Origin: Nitrospirota bacterium
Lineage (GTDB): Bacteria > Nitrospirota > Thermodesulfovibrionia > Thermodesulfovibrionales > UBA1546
Reading direction: 5' to 3'
Assembly: GCA_016208915.1 (NCBI GenBank)
Contig: JACQXE010000039.1
Span: forward strand, 1-41,348
DNA: 41,348 nt
The notes under the pieces: generated by a model
Database searches by the model: none
Told to the model about the DNA's origin: nothing
The model's input: only the letters and a program-made list of their open reading frames with translations
In this document: piece after piece, positions 23,585-31,995 of the stretch
Position numbering within the stretch: the stretch's first letter is position 1
How the letters are laid out: every line of letters begins with the position of its first letter
Program-made: the position numbers and the translations under genes

Positions 23585-24466
23585 ATGAGCAGAATAGAAA
23601 AAGCATTAGAGAAGGCAGTAAAAATGAGAGAGGCAGCAAAAGAGCCTGTCTCATCGGAAGGCACAATTACTCATGACACGAAAGACGCTCATCCTGTATT
23701 CGAAGCAGGCACCTCTTTCTTGGATGCTGCATCGGTTGACAGGCATCTTATCTGCATAACAGAGCCTTACTCTCTTGCAGCAGAACAATATAAGAAGATG
23801 CGCGCACAGATATTGAAGGCAACAGATAATGGCGTTCTTAATACTATTATGGTTGCAAGCTCAGATATGCAGGAAGGCAAGACGATAACAGCAATTAACC
23901 TTGCTGTTACCATGGCAAGTGCGGTTGACTATACAGTTCTCCTGGTGGATGCTGATCTTAGAAATCCCTCTATTCACAAATATCTCGGCATTAAACCTGA
24001 ATACGGGCTTTCTGATTATCTTGCAGGTAAAGTAAAAATCTCAGATGTGCTCATTAAGCCGGGCATCGGGAACCTCATAGTCCTGCCGGCAGGTGAGCCG
24101 CCTCAAAATCCTGCTGAACTGCTTTCTTCAGAAAGGATGAAGAACTTAGTGCAGGAACTGAAAGTCAGGTATAAAGACAGATATGTCATCTTTGATTCGT
24201 CGCCTATACTCTTAACAGCAGATTCCCTTTCGCTTTGCAATTTTCTGGATGGCATTCTTTTTGTAATTCAGGCGGCACACACATCGGAAAAAACTGCAAC
24301 AAAGGCGCTTTCTCTGATAAAGGGTCATAATGTGCTTGGCATTGTATTTAATAACGCCCCTAATTTCCTTATGAAAAATCTCTATTCCTATAATTATTAC
24401 CGCTACGAAGCAAAAACAAATAAATCAAATGGCAATAACGGAGGAAATGTTGAAGAAAAATCATAA
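23585..24466 (+). CDS. Tyrosine-protein kinase of the CpsD/CapB (BY-kinase) type
   Basis: The 293-residue cytoplasmic kinase partners the chain-length protein in controlling polymerisation and export. Walker A is ASSDMQEGKTITAINLA (about 99-115), Walker A' VLLVDADLRNPS, and Walker B YVIFDSSPIL. A tyrosine cluster near the C-terminus (YSYNYYRYEAK) is the expected autophosphorylation tail. N-terminal SRIEKALEKAVKMREA is typical of exosortase-associated members. It follows a GGGAGG ribosome binding site. Its end overlaps the next gene by 20 bp. Confidence 0.92.
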   Translation: MSRIEKALEKAVKMREAAKEPVSSEGTITHDTKDAHPVFEAGTSFLDAASVDRHLICITEPYSLAAEQYKKMRAQILKATDNGVLNTIMVASSDMQEGKTITAINLAVTMASAVDYTVLLVDADLRNPSIHKYLGIKPEYGLSDYLAGKVKISDVLIKPGIGNLIVLPAGEPPQNPAELLSSERMKNLVQELKVRYKDRYVIFDSSPILLTADSLSLCNFLDGILFVIQAAHTSEKTATKALSLIKGHNVLGIVFNNAPNFLMKNLYSYNYYRYEAKTNKSNGNNGGNVEEKS

Positions 24467-25727
24467 TTATAAAATTCCGAATCACAAACAGGCGCGTGGA
24501 ATCTGGAAATCAGGATTTAGAGTCTTATTATTCTTTGTTATCTTTTGTTATTCTGCAGAATCGTACGGCACGGAGTTTTCAGTACAACCTTCGGTTACTC
24601 TCAAAGAAGAATATGATAACAATATCTTTCTCACAAAGGATAACAAGGTTGATGATTATATAACCCGAGTTATGCCCTCGATGAAAATGGATTACAAAGC
24701 TATGTTATGGGAGTGGTCGCTGGATTATACGTTCAAGTGGTGGTACTACTCTAAAAGGGGGAAAGAGGATAATTCCCAGAATCTTAATCTGATCTCAAAG
24801 ACTAAGGTAATAAGCAATTTTCTTTATTTTGATGTTTCTGACACTTATGCAAGTGTGGTGTTCGAGCCGAGAAGACCCTCAACAGAAGACAATCTTGGCA
24901 TAAATAGAACAGATTCAAACAATTTCATTGCCTCGCCCTACATAAAATACCGGTTAACTGATTCAACATCTTTATCCGTTGGATACAGATATACAAATAT
25001 CTGGTATAAAAAAGAAGGAAGCATAGACAGGCAGATGCATACAGGTTTCACAAGCATTGAACATATTTTTAGTCCAAGGCTGAGCGCATCAATCAGCGGA
25101 GACTATACTCAAGACAGGCCTGATATGGCTGTATCAGAGAATAACCAGCAATCGGCGTCTCTAAAGTTAATCTATGCGATAGATCCGAAAACTAAATTCA
25201 ATGGCAGCATAGGCTACAAATGGATTGATTTTTCACACAGGGGAAATGAGGACAGGCCTATCTATAATGCAGGGTTAATGCGTAGTCTCTATGGCAACGG
25301 CTATATAGAGTTAACAACAGATTCAGCTTTTACTACCTCTCCCCTCCATGGTATTTATGAGAGGAAAAAAAATGAACTTGCAGCCAAGTATGGCCAGATA
25401 ATTTCAGTCAGCTGGAGCATTTTTCAGCGTAAGGACAAATATGTAGAGGTAAACAGAAAGGATTATGCAACAGGCGGCACCCTTGGCTTTGAGGTCAAAC
25501 CTTACGACAGATTCGTATTTAAGATCACAGGCAAATACGAAAAGAATAAATTTATGCCTGAAGGAGAAAAGAGAGAAATTTACGGCTTATCAGAAGAGAT
25601 AGGCTATAAATTTACAAATAAAACTTCAATGAGTCTGAGTCATGGCTATAACATGGAAAATGCAAGAACCAACCTCAATGATTATACCAATCATGTGATA
25701 GCTATGCAGATTAAAACTGAACTGTGA
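24447..25727 (+). CDS. Outer-membrane beta-barrel protein of the PEP-CTERM/EPS locus
   Basis: Protein of about 426 residues. A membrane-spanning signal segment (FRVLLFFVIFCYSAESYG) comes about 22 residues in, then EFSVQPSVTLKEEYDNNIFLT, a start shared by barrel proteins of exosortase-associated loci. The rest alternates aromatic and polar residues in amphipathic strands (SLSVGYRYTNIWYKKEGS, ATGGTLGFEVKPYDRFVFKI) up to a terminal strand VIAMQIKTEL. GGAGG lies directly ahead of ATG 24447 (TTG 24450 is equally spaced); an ATG at 24429 would add six residues. Probably an outer-membrane part of export; the exact role is unknown. Confidence 0.78.
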   Translation: MLKKNHNYKIPNHKQARGIWKSGFRVLLFFVIFCYSAESYGTEFSVQPSVTLKEEYDNNIFLTKDNKVDDYITRVMPSMKMDYKAMLWEWSLDYTFKWWYYSKRGKEDNSQNLNLISKTKVISNFLYFDVSDTYASVVFEPRRPSTEDNLGINRTDSNNFIASPYIKYRLTDSTSLSVGYRYTNIWYKKEGSIDRQMHTGFTSIEHIFSPRLSASISGDYTQDRPDMAVSENNQQSASLKLIYAIDPKTKFNGSIGYKWIDFSHRGNEDRPIYNAGLMRSLYGNGYIELTTDSAFTTSPLHGIYERKKNELAAKYGQIISVSWSIFQRKDKYVEVNRKDYATGGTLGFEVKPYDRFVFKITGKYEKNKFMPEGEKREIYGLSEEIGYKFTNKTSMSLSHGYNMENARTNLNDYTNHVIAMQIKTEL

Positions 25728-25734
25728 GATAACA

Positions 25735-26784
25735 ATGTACAAAACCTTTTTTGGATTTAAATGCAGACCCTTCCAGCTCACTCCGGATCCTGAATTCCTT
25801 TTCATGAGTAGGGTTCATAAGAGGGCATTGACATATCTTAATTACGGGATAAGCGACAATTTCGGATTTATCCTCATAACAGGAGCGATAGGCACAGGCA
25901 AGACAACGATAATCAGGGCGTTATTAAAAAAGATTCCGAACGAGATAAAAATTGCGCGCATTAACAACACGAAGGTCACATCGCATCAGCTCATCTCTCT
26001 GATAAATGATGATTTCGGTCTCGATATCAAAGGCAAGGACAAGACACAACTATTAGGCGACCTGACAGACTTTCTTATAAAACAATATGCAGAAGGCGGA
26101 AGGTCTGTCCTGATAATTGACGAAGCGCAGAATCTGTCTGCCGATATGCTCGAAGAGATAAGGCTTCTCTCAAATCTTGAGACAGATAAATCAAAACTGC
26201 TCCAGATAATCCTTATAGGCCAACCTGAACTCAATCTCACACTCAGCAAGCCCGAGTTGGAGCAGTTGAGGCAGAGAATAGCCATCAATACATATATCAG
26301 CCCATTGACCCGCGATGAAACAGAGTCATACATCAGGCACAGGCTTAAAGTTGCCGGGAATGAGAATGCCGTAAGATTTGAAAATGGTGTAATAGATGTA
26401 ATTTATGATTTCAGCAAAGGCACGCCAAGACTGATAAATATCCTTTGTGAATTTGTTTTTTTAGCTTTATTTGCTGAAGAAAAAAAGATAATTGATCTTG
26501 CTCTCATCAAAGACGTAATAGGGGATCTTATTCATGCAAGACCTGAAACAAAGGCGAACGAATTAATTTCTCAATCCCCTCCAAGAGAGGAAATTCCTGA
26601 AAAATTAAAAAAGGCATTAAGAAGTTTTTCTCAAAGACTGCTCACTCTTGAGGCTACGGTTTATGAGATGCAGAATGGAACTCTTATAAACGGCAAAAAA
26701 AAGAGACAGCCATCAATAAACGGCGAATCAGATAATGGGAAGAAAGAATTATCAGAAGGGCAATACACAGGTTTGAAGAAATAA
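25735..26784 (+). CDS. ExeA-like AAA ATPase of the exosortase/EPS locus
   Basis: The 349-residue ATPase starts MYKTFFGFKCRPFQLTPDP, the standard opening of the GspA/ExeA-like ATPases and of their exosortase-linked relatives. Walker A is TGAIGTGKTT (about 49-58), Walker B VLIIDEAQNLS, sensor LIGQPEL and arginine-rich RQRIAINTYISPL. Unlike ExeA there is no peptidoglycan-binding or membrane segment; the C-terminal 80 residues are charged and possibly coiled. It starts 7 bp after the barrel gene. It likely energises or positions envelope machinery. Confidence 0.88.
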   Translation: MYKTFFGFKCRPFQLTPDPEFLFMSRVHKRALTYLNYGISDNFGFILITGAIGTGKTTIIRALLKKIPNEIKIARINNTKVTSHQLISLINDDFGLDIKGKDKTQLLGDLTDFLIKQYAEGGRSVLIIDEAQNLSADMLEEIRLLSNLETDKSKLLQIILIGQPELNLTLSKPELEQLRQRIAINTYISPLTRDETESYIRHRLKVAGNENAVRFENGVIDVIYDFSKGTPRLINILCEFVFLALFAEEKKIIDLALIKDVIGDLIHARPETKANELISQSPPREEIPEKLKKALRSFSQRLLTLEATVYEMQNGTLINGKKKRQPSINGESDNGKKELSEGQYTGLKK

Positions 26785-26817
26785 TTTCTGAAACCTTCCC
26801 CTGCCTCAAAACAACTT

Positions 26818-27975
26818 ATGAATAATCTTTTGTCCTTAAAAAGCATGACGATTTTCAAAAAGAATAATTACAAAAAACACAGCAACCATGCTGGATTTCT
26901 GTTGGATCAGGACTCTGGATTATATGTCGAGAACTATTTCCATGAAATGCTGTCAATAGAAAGGAAAAGGACAGAGAGATCTAAAAAGGCATTCGTATTA
27001 ATGCTGATAAATATTCAAAAGCTTAATCAGGATGAAGAGGTGATTAAGAAAATAGCAAACGCACTGTTCTTGTCAACGAGAGAAATAGACATAAAAGGCT
27101 GGTATAAATATGGCCGTAAGATAGGGGTTATATTTCCTGAGATAAACGGGACTGGTTTGGAATTACTTGAAAGTAAAATTTATAAAAGTCTATGTGATTT
27201 TCTTGAATCTGAACAGATTGACAAGATCAAAATATCTGCGCATAAATTTCCTGAAAAAGATGATAACCATAATTCTGATAATTCAGCTGACCTGACGCTT
27301 TATCCTGACATAAAAAGAAAGTCAAAAAGAATATCTTTAGTTGCAAAAAGGATTATAGACATAGCCGGCAGCCTTGCATGCCTGAGCGTGCTTTCCCCTT
27401 TATTTGTCGTTATTCCGTTCTTAATTAAGATTACTTCAAAAGGCCCTGTCTTCTTCAGGCAGGAGAGACTTGGCGAATACGGTAATAGATTTATCTTTCT
27501 AAAATTCAGGACAATGCAGATCAATAATGACCCTGCCATTCATCAGGAATATATCAAAAAATTTATCCTTGAACAAAAAAGTTATAGTTCCGAATCTGAA
27601 GATGATAAGCAAAAGGGCACATTCAAGATAAAGGATGACCCAAGGGTTACTTCTATAGGAGGATTTTTGAGAAAAACGAGTCTCGATGAGCTTCCCCAGT
27701 TCTTAAATGTCCTCAAGGGGGAAATGTCTTTGGTTGGCCCAAGGCCTCCGATTCCGTATGAGATCGACAACTATGATATTTGGCACAAACGCAGGGTTAT
27801 CGAGATAAAGCCGGGAATCACAGGTTTATGGCAGGTTATGGGAAGAAGTTCTACGACCTTTGATGAGATGGTTAGGCTTGATCTGCAATACATAAAAAAC
27901 TGGTCAATATGGCTGGACATCAAAATACTCTTCAAAACACCATGGGTGGTTATTGTTGGTAAGGGCGCTTATTAA
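26818..27975 (+). CDS. Priming sugar transferase with degenerate GGDEF-like N-terminus
   Basis: The 385-residue protein ends in a bacterial sugar transferase domain (about 172-385): AKRIIDIAGSLACLSVLSPL membrane helix, FRQERLGEYGNRFIFLKFRTM, DELPQFLNVLKGEMSLVGPRP and KPGITGLWQVMGRSS. Such enzymes attach the first sugar-phosphate to undecaprenyl phosphate. The N-terminal part (about 20-150) is soluble and looks like a GGDEF fold: LYVENYFHEMLSIERKRTER and RKIGVIFPE, where GGDEF should be YGRKIG, so it cannot make c-di-GMP. The usual four N-terminal membrane helices are absent. Confidence 0.88.
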   Translation: MNNLLSLKSMTIFKKNNYKKHSNHAGFLLDQDSGLYVENYFHEMLSIERKRTERSKKAFVLMLINIQKLNQDEEVIKKIANALFLSTREIDIKGWYKYGRKIGVIFPEINGTGLELLESKIYKSLCDFLESEQIDKIKISAHKFPEKDDNHNSDNSADLTLYPDIKRKSKRISLVAKRIIDIAGSLACLSVLSPLFVVIPFLIKITSKGPVFFRQERLGEYGNRFIFLKFRTMQINNDPAIHQEYIKKFILEQKSYSSESEDDKQKGTFKIKDDPRVTSIGGFLRKTSLDELPQFLNVLKGEMSLVGPRPPIPYEIDNYDIWHKRRVIEIKPGITGLWQVMGRSSTTFDEMVRLDLQYIKNWSIWLDIKILFKTPWVVIVGKGAY

Positions 27976-27977
27976 GC

Positions 27978-28121
27978 ATTGGCAAGAGATAGTATTCGCG
28001 CTCATTCTCGGTCGCCGAAGCGACCTCTCTACGAGTCGTAGACCGAGGTATTTTGCCTCTCAAATATTTAATATTCGAATATCGGCAAAATAAAACCGCT
28101 TGAATACAACCTCTTGCCAAT
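27978..28121. repeat. Inverted-repeat (MITE-like) element, copy C
   Basis: The clearest copy: ATTGGCAAGAG (27978) and its inverse CTCTTGCCAAT (to 28121), continued by TAGTATTC against TTGTATTC. The inner cores GAGGTATTTTGCCT (28045-28058) and AATATCGGCAAAATAAAACC are shared with copies A and B. GGTCGCCGAAGCGACC forms a hairpin in the variable part. It separates the sugar transferase from the amino-sugar cassette. Confidence 0.8.
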
Positions 28122-28165
28122 TTAAAGATACACCATACATGAAAAAAATATTTTAAGGGGGCATT

Positions 28166-29200
28166 ATGATTAATTTAGGAGTAATAGGATTTGGGTATTG
28201 GGGACCCAATATTGTAAGGAATTTCAACAGCATTGAGGGAGTAAAGGTTTCTCTGATATGCGATAAAAACCAGCCATCGATAAATCGTGCAAAAAAGGCA
28301 TATCCGCACATAGAAATAACAACTGACTGCAGCGACATCCTTGAATCTCCCAATATTGATGCAATTGCAGTGATTACACCTGTCTCAACTCATTTCGAGT
28401 TGGCCAAAAAAGCGCTCCAGAACGGCAAGCACGTATTTGTTGAAAAACCATTCACTGCAACTGTATCTGAAGCTGAGGCGCTGATAGAACTGGCAGAAAA
28501 AAAGAACCTGACAATCATGGTGGATCACACATTTATCTTCACAGGCGCAGTCAAAAAAATTAAACATCTCATTCATGCGCAGGAATTAGGGGATCTTTAC
28601 TATTACGATTCAATCAGGGTAAATCTTGGCCTTTTTCAGAGCGATATAAATGTAATATGGGACCTTGCGCCACATGATTTTGCCATAATGGATTTTCTGA
28701 TTAGCGAAAAACCCGTTGCAATAACAGCAAATGCAAAGGCGCATGTAAACGGGTTTGAAGATACAGCTTACATCACTGCCCATTTCAACAACAACATGAT
28801 TGCCCATTTTAATGTCAACTGGCTTTCACCTGTCAAAGTACGAACTACCCTTATAGGCGGAGAAAAAAAGATGCTGGTCTGGAATGACACTGAACCTGAT
28901 GAGAAAATCAAGATCTATGACAGGGGTGTTGAGGTTAAGAGCAAAGAGGGGGTATATAATCTTCTCGTAAGTTATCGTTCAGGAGACATGTGGGTGCCTA
29001 AAGTCGAACAGACCGAAGCCCTTAAGATAGAAGCAGAGTATTTTATCCGGTGCATTTCGAATAATGAAAGGCCGATTAACGACGGCTACGCAGGCCTGAG
29101 AGTTGTAAACATGCTCGAGGCGTGCGATAAATCACTCAAAAATAACGGACAGATGATAAACATATGCGATACCTATCAGTTTCAGACGATGTCAAATTAG
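28166..29200 (+). CDS. Gfo/Idh/MocA sugar dehydrogenase, WbpB/WlbA-like
   Basis: The 344-residue NAD-dependent oxidoreductase has Rossmann motif GVIGFGYWGPNIVRNF (5-20), catalytic Lys in HVFVEKPF (residue about 94) and DHTFIFTGAV. WDLAPHDFAIMDFL is the signature around the active-site His in enzymes that oxidise UDP-GlcNAcA at C3. With the acyltransferase and aminotransferase that follow, it gives the three steps to a 2,3-diacetamido sugar nucleotide. The start follows AAGGGGG. The gene overlaps the next by 37 bp in another frame. Confidence 0.88.
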   Translation: MINLGVIGFGYWGPNIVRNFNSIEGVKVSLICDKNQPSINRAKKAYPHIEITTDCSDILESPNIDAIAVITPVSTHFELAKKALQNGKHVFVEKPFTATVSEAEALIELAEKKNLTIMVDHTFIFTGAVKKIKHLIHAQELGDLYYYDSIRVNLGLFQSDINVIWDLAPHDFAIMDFLISEKPVAITANAKAHVNGFEDTAYITAHFNNNMIAHFNVNWLSPVKVRTTLIGGEKKMLVWNDTEPDEKIKIYDRGVEVKSKEGVYNLLVSYRSGDMWVPKVEQTEALKIEAEYFIRCISNNERPINDGYAGLRVVNMLEACDKSLKNNGQMINICDTYQFQTMSN

Positions 29201-29637
29201 GAAAAGACGTAAAGCTCGCAAACTTTGTTAATCTCTACGGATGTTCTATTGGAAACAATACCAAGATCGGGGCATTTGTAGAAATCCAGAAGAATGCAAG
29301 CGTGGGCGCAAACTGCAAAGTTTCAAGCCACACCTTTATATGTGAAGGCGTTACAGTTGAAGACTGTGTTTTTATAGGACATAATGTGACATTTATCAAT
29401 GACATGTATCCCCGTGCTGCAACTCCTGAAGGAAATCTGAAAACAGAAGAAGACTGGAAGGTCGAGCCGACTTTAGTAAAAAAAGGCGCATCTATCGGTT
29501 CAGGCGCGACAATTCTCAGCAATATAACTATAGGAGAGCATGCAATTGTTGGCGCTGGCAGTGTGGTAACCAAAGACGTTCCTCCCGATACTATTGTCGC
29601 TGGGAATCCTGCGAGAGTCATAAGGAAAATAATATAA
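29164..29637 (+). CDS. Hexapeptide N-acetyltransferase, WbpD/WlbB-like
   Basis: The 157-residue left-handed beta-helix enzyme has many hexapeptide turns (LANFVNLYGCSIGNNTKIGA, VEDCVFIGHNVTF) and the ending GAGSVVTKDVPPDTIVAGNP-ARVI. VTFINDMYPRA matches acetyl-CoA-dependent N-acetyltransferases of the UDP-2-acetamido-3-amino-glucuronate type. ATG at 29164 lies inside the dehydrogenase gene; it is needed because the first strand (YLSVSDDVKLG) begins at once. The aminotransferase starts 1 bp after its stop. Confidence 0.87.
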   Translation: MRYLSVSDDVKLGKDVKLANFVNLYGCSIGNNTKIGAFVEIQKNASVGANCKVSSHTFICEGVTVEDCVFIGHNVTFINDMYPRAATPEGNLKTEEDWKVEPTLVKKGASIGSGATILSNITIGEHAIVGAGSVVTKDVPPDTIVAGNPARVIRKII

Positions 29638-29638
29638 G

Positions 29639-30826
29639 ATGAATAATTCAATTCCATTTCTCGATCTTGTCACCCAGCATATAGAGATGGAAGAAGAGAT
29701 TGTCGAGACCTTCCGCAAGTCTCTCCGCACGGCCGGGTTCATAGGCGGTCCGATGGTGGAAGACTTTGAGAAGGACTTTGCGCATTTTTGTAATGCAAAA
29801 TATTGCGTTGGCGTGGGAAGCGGGACCGATGCGCTCAGATTTGCCCTGATTGCCGCAGGGGTAGGAGAGGGTGATACAGTCATAACTGTTCCGAATACAT
29901 TTATCGCAACAACAGAGGCAATATCCCAGGCAAACACTCTCATAGAATTCATTGATATTAATGAGAAGACATATAATATTGATACAGAAAAATTAAAAGA
30001 ATATTTAGAGACACAATGCTACAGAGATGAAAAGACAGGCAGACCAATCAACCAGTCAACCAATCAACCAATCAGAGCAATTATCCCTGTTCACCTTTAT
30101 GGCCAGCCTGCTGACATGGATCCTATTTCAGAACTTGCTGAAAAATACAATCTGATTGTTATTGAAGACGCTTGTCAGGCGCATGGTGCTGAGTATTTTT
30201 CAAGAAAAGAAAATCGTTGGAAAAAGGCAGGTTCGATTGGAATGGCTTCTGCCTTCAGCTTTTATCCCGGAAAAAATCTTGGCGCCTGTGGAGAGGCAGG
30301 GGCTGTAACTACTAATAATGAAGAGATAGCCAAAAGGATTCGCATGATACGCGATCACGGTCAGATGAAGAAATATTTTCATGATATTGAAGGCTATAAT
30401 GGAAGACTCGATGCTATTCAGGCAGGAATCTTGGGCATAAAACTCAGGCGTCTTGCTGACTGGAATGAAAAAAGACGCACAATAGCTTATCGCTATAACG
30501 AACTGCTTAAACAGGTTGATGGAATAATTGTACCATACGAACCTGAATGGTCAAAGGCTGTCTATCATCTTTATGTAATACGCACACAGAGAAGGAATGA
30601 ACTCCAGTCATTCCTTGCGGAAAAGAATATCTCCACAGGACTTCACTATCCTGTGCCGCTTCATCTGCAAAAAGCCTACGAAAGATTAAAGGATAAGAAT
30701 GGAGGCTTTCCAGTCTCAGAAAAAACTGCGTCAGAAATACTCTCTTTGCCGATGTATCCGGGACTGACGGAAACTCAACAACTACGAATAGTAGAAAGTA
30801 TAAAAGAATTTAACAAAGCAGATTAA
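29639..30826 (+). CDS. PLP aminotransferase (DegT/DnrJ/EryC1/StrS), WbpE-like
   Basis: Transaminates the 3-keto sugar nucleotide; 395 residues. PLP-site segments are present: GSGTDALRFAL, VIEDACQAHGA, and the Schiff-base Lys in SFYPGKNLGACGEAGA (about 216). Oddly, between LEYLETQ and RAIIPVHLYG lies an extra segment DEKTGRPINQSTNQP, coded by four tandem 8-bp units (30043-30074). Because 32 bp is not a multiple of three, gain or loss of one unit would shift the frame. The rest is of ordinary length and looks active. Confidence 0.9.
   Translation: MNNSIPFLDLVTQHIEMEEEIVETFRKSLRTAGFIGGPMVEDFEKDFAHFCNAKYCVGVGSGTDALRFALIAAGVGEGDTVITVPNTFIATTEAISQANTLIEFIDINEKTYNIDTEKLKEYLETQCYRDEKTGRPINQSTNQPIRAIIPVHLYGQPADMDPISELAEKYNLIVIEDACQAHGAEYFSRKENRWKKAGSIGMASAFSFYPGKNLGACGEAGAVTTNNEEIAKRIRMIRDHGQMKKYFHDIEGYNGRLDAIQAGILGIKLRRLADWNEKRRTIAYRYNELLKQVDGIIVPYEPEWSKAVYHLYVIRTQRRNELQSFLAEKNISTGLHYPVPLHLQKAYERLKDKNGGFPVSEKTASEILSLPMYPGLTETQQLRIVESIKEFNKAD
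30043..30074 (+). repeat. Four tandem 8-bp repeats inside the aminotransferase gene
   Basis: ACCAATCA occurs four times in tandem, the second unit ACCAGTCA. It falls in a surface-loop region of the enzyme. The arrangement equals the 4 x 8-bp tract at 12597, where the second unit is also the divergent one. Confidence 0.9.
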
Positions 30827-30849
30827 GGCGTAAAAACAAACTCTCGACC

Positions 30850-30885
30850 TCAGCCTTATCCTCAGCCTTTTATTTTTAACCTTAT
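30850..30885. repeat. Short CCTTATC-type heptamer tract
   Basis: CTCAGCCTTATCCTCAGCC and AACCTTATCC lie in the 67-bp gap before the first FemAB-like gene, an early member of the 7-bp repeats that become abundant after 36000. Confidence 0.5.
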
Positions 30886-30893
30886 CCTGAAAA

Positions 30894-31928
30894 ATGCTTG
30901 ATATCATCAACCCTATCACCTATCCGCATTGGGACGAGCTATTGCTCGCAAATAAATCGTCTTCTTTTTTCCACTCCTCCAATTGGGCAAAAGTCCTCTA
31001 TGAATCATACGGCTATAAGCCACTCTATTTTTCGCTTATCGATAATGGGATATTGAAGGTATTACACCCTTTTATGGAGGTTAAGAGCATCCTCACAGGG
31101 AAAAGGGGCGTCTCGCTTCCGTTCACTGATTACTGTGAGCCTATAATATCCAACGACCTGAGCCCTCAGGATGTATTTGACTCTATCAAAGAATATGCAG
31201 AAAAAGCAGGATGGAAATATATTGAGATAAGGGGTAACAGGTCTTTTTTCAATGGCAACCCCTCATCCTCTTACTATTATGGACATACCCTTGACCTTTC
31301 TAATGGCGCAGAGAATATTTTTTCGAATCTTCGTGAAAGCACAAGGAGGAACATCAAAAAGTCTGAGAGGGAAGGGATTAAAGCCACTATTTCTACGTCA
31401 TACGAATCTGTTTCCGAATTCTATCGGCTGAATTGCATGACAAGAAAAGAACATGGTCTTCCTCCACAGCCATTTCGTTTTTTCCAGAATATATATGAAC
31501 ATATCATCTCAAAAAATCACGGCGTCATAGTGCTTGCCAATCATTCACAAAAAAATATTGCAGGCGCAGTATATTTTCATCTGGGGAAAAAGGCGATCTA
31601 TAAATACGGCGCATCTGAAAGAAGATGCCAGCGCCTCAGACCGAATAACCTTGTCATGTGGGAGGCGCTCAGACATTATTCACAGAATGGTTATCAGAAT
31701 TTCTGTTTTGGCAGGACAGAGCCTGAAAACTCCGGGTTGAGGCAGTTCAAATTAGGCTGGGGAGCCAGCGAAAATGTCATAAAATATTTTAGATATAGTG
31801 TCAATAAGAAAAGATTTATAGAAAGCAATTCATCAAATGATACAGGTCTGCATACAGGCATTTTCAGGGCAATGCCAATTCCTCTATCAAGAGCAATTGG
31901 TAAAGCGCTGTATAAACACATGGGATAG
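30894..31928 (+). CDS. FemAB-like (GNAT-fold) protein of the PEP-CTERM/EPS locus, paralogue 1
   Basis: The 344-residue cytoplasmic protein looks like the FemAB-related family tied to exosortase loci: SSFFHSSNWAKVLYESYGYK, LPFTDYCEPIIS, STRRNIKKSEREGIKA, the central CMTRKEHGLPPQPFRFF and FGRTEPENSGLRQFKLGWG. FemAB relatives transfer aminoacyl groups from charged tRNA; here the acceptor may be a sugar or lipid-linked intermediate, which is inference. A second paralogue follows. The ATG follows GAAAA with no strong ribosome binding site. Confidence 0.82.
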   Translation: MLDIINPITYPHWDELLLANKSSSFFHSSNWAKVLYESYGYKPLYFSLIDNGILKVLHPFMEVKSILTGKRGVSLPFTDYCEPIISNDLSPQDVFDSIKEYAEKAGWKYIEIRGNRSFFNGNPSSSYYYGHTLDLSNGAENIFSNLRESTRRNIKKSEREGIKATISTSYESVSEFYRLNCMTRKEHGLPPQPFRFFQNIYEHIISKNHGVIVLANHSQKNIAGAVYFHLGKKAIYKYGASERRCQRLRPNNLVMWEALRHYSQNGYQNFCFGRTEPENSGLRQFKLGWGASENVIKYFRYSVNKKRFIESNSSNDTGLHTGIFRAMPIPLSRAIGKALYKHMG

Positions 31929-31995
31929 AAAAGGTTATATCCCGCCTATGCACTTATGAATTAAGCGGGTTAAGCGTATAGCAGAGGGCATAATA

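Noticed and set aside
23188-23664. 158-codon antisense frame at the Wzz/kinase junction
   Set aside because: Covers two strongly supported genes on the other strand; no ribosome binding site or domain.
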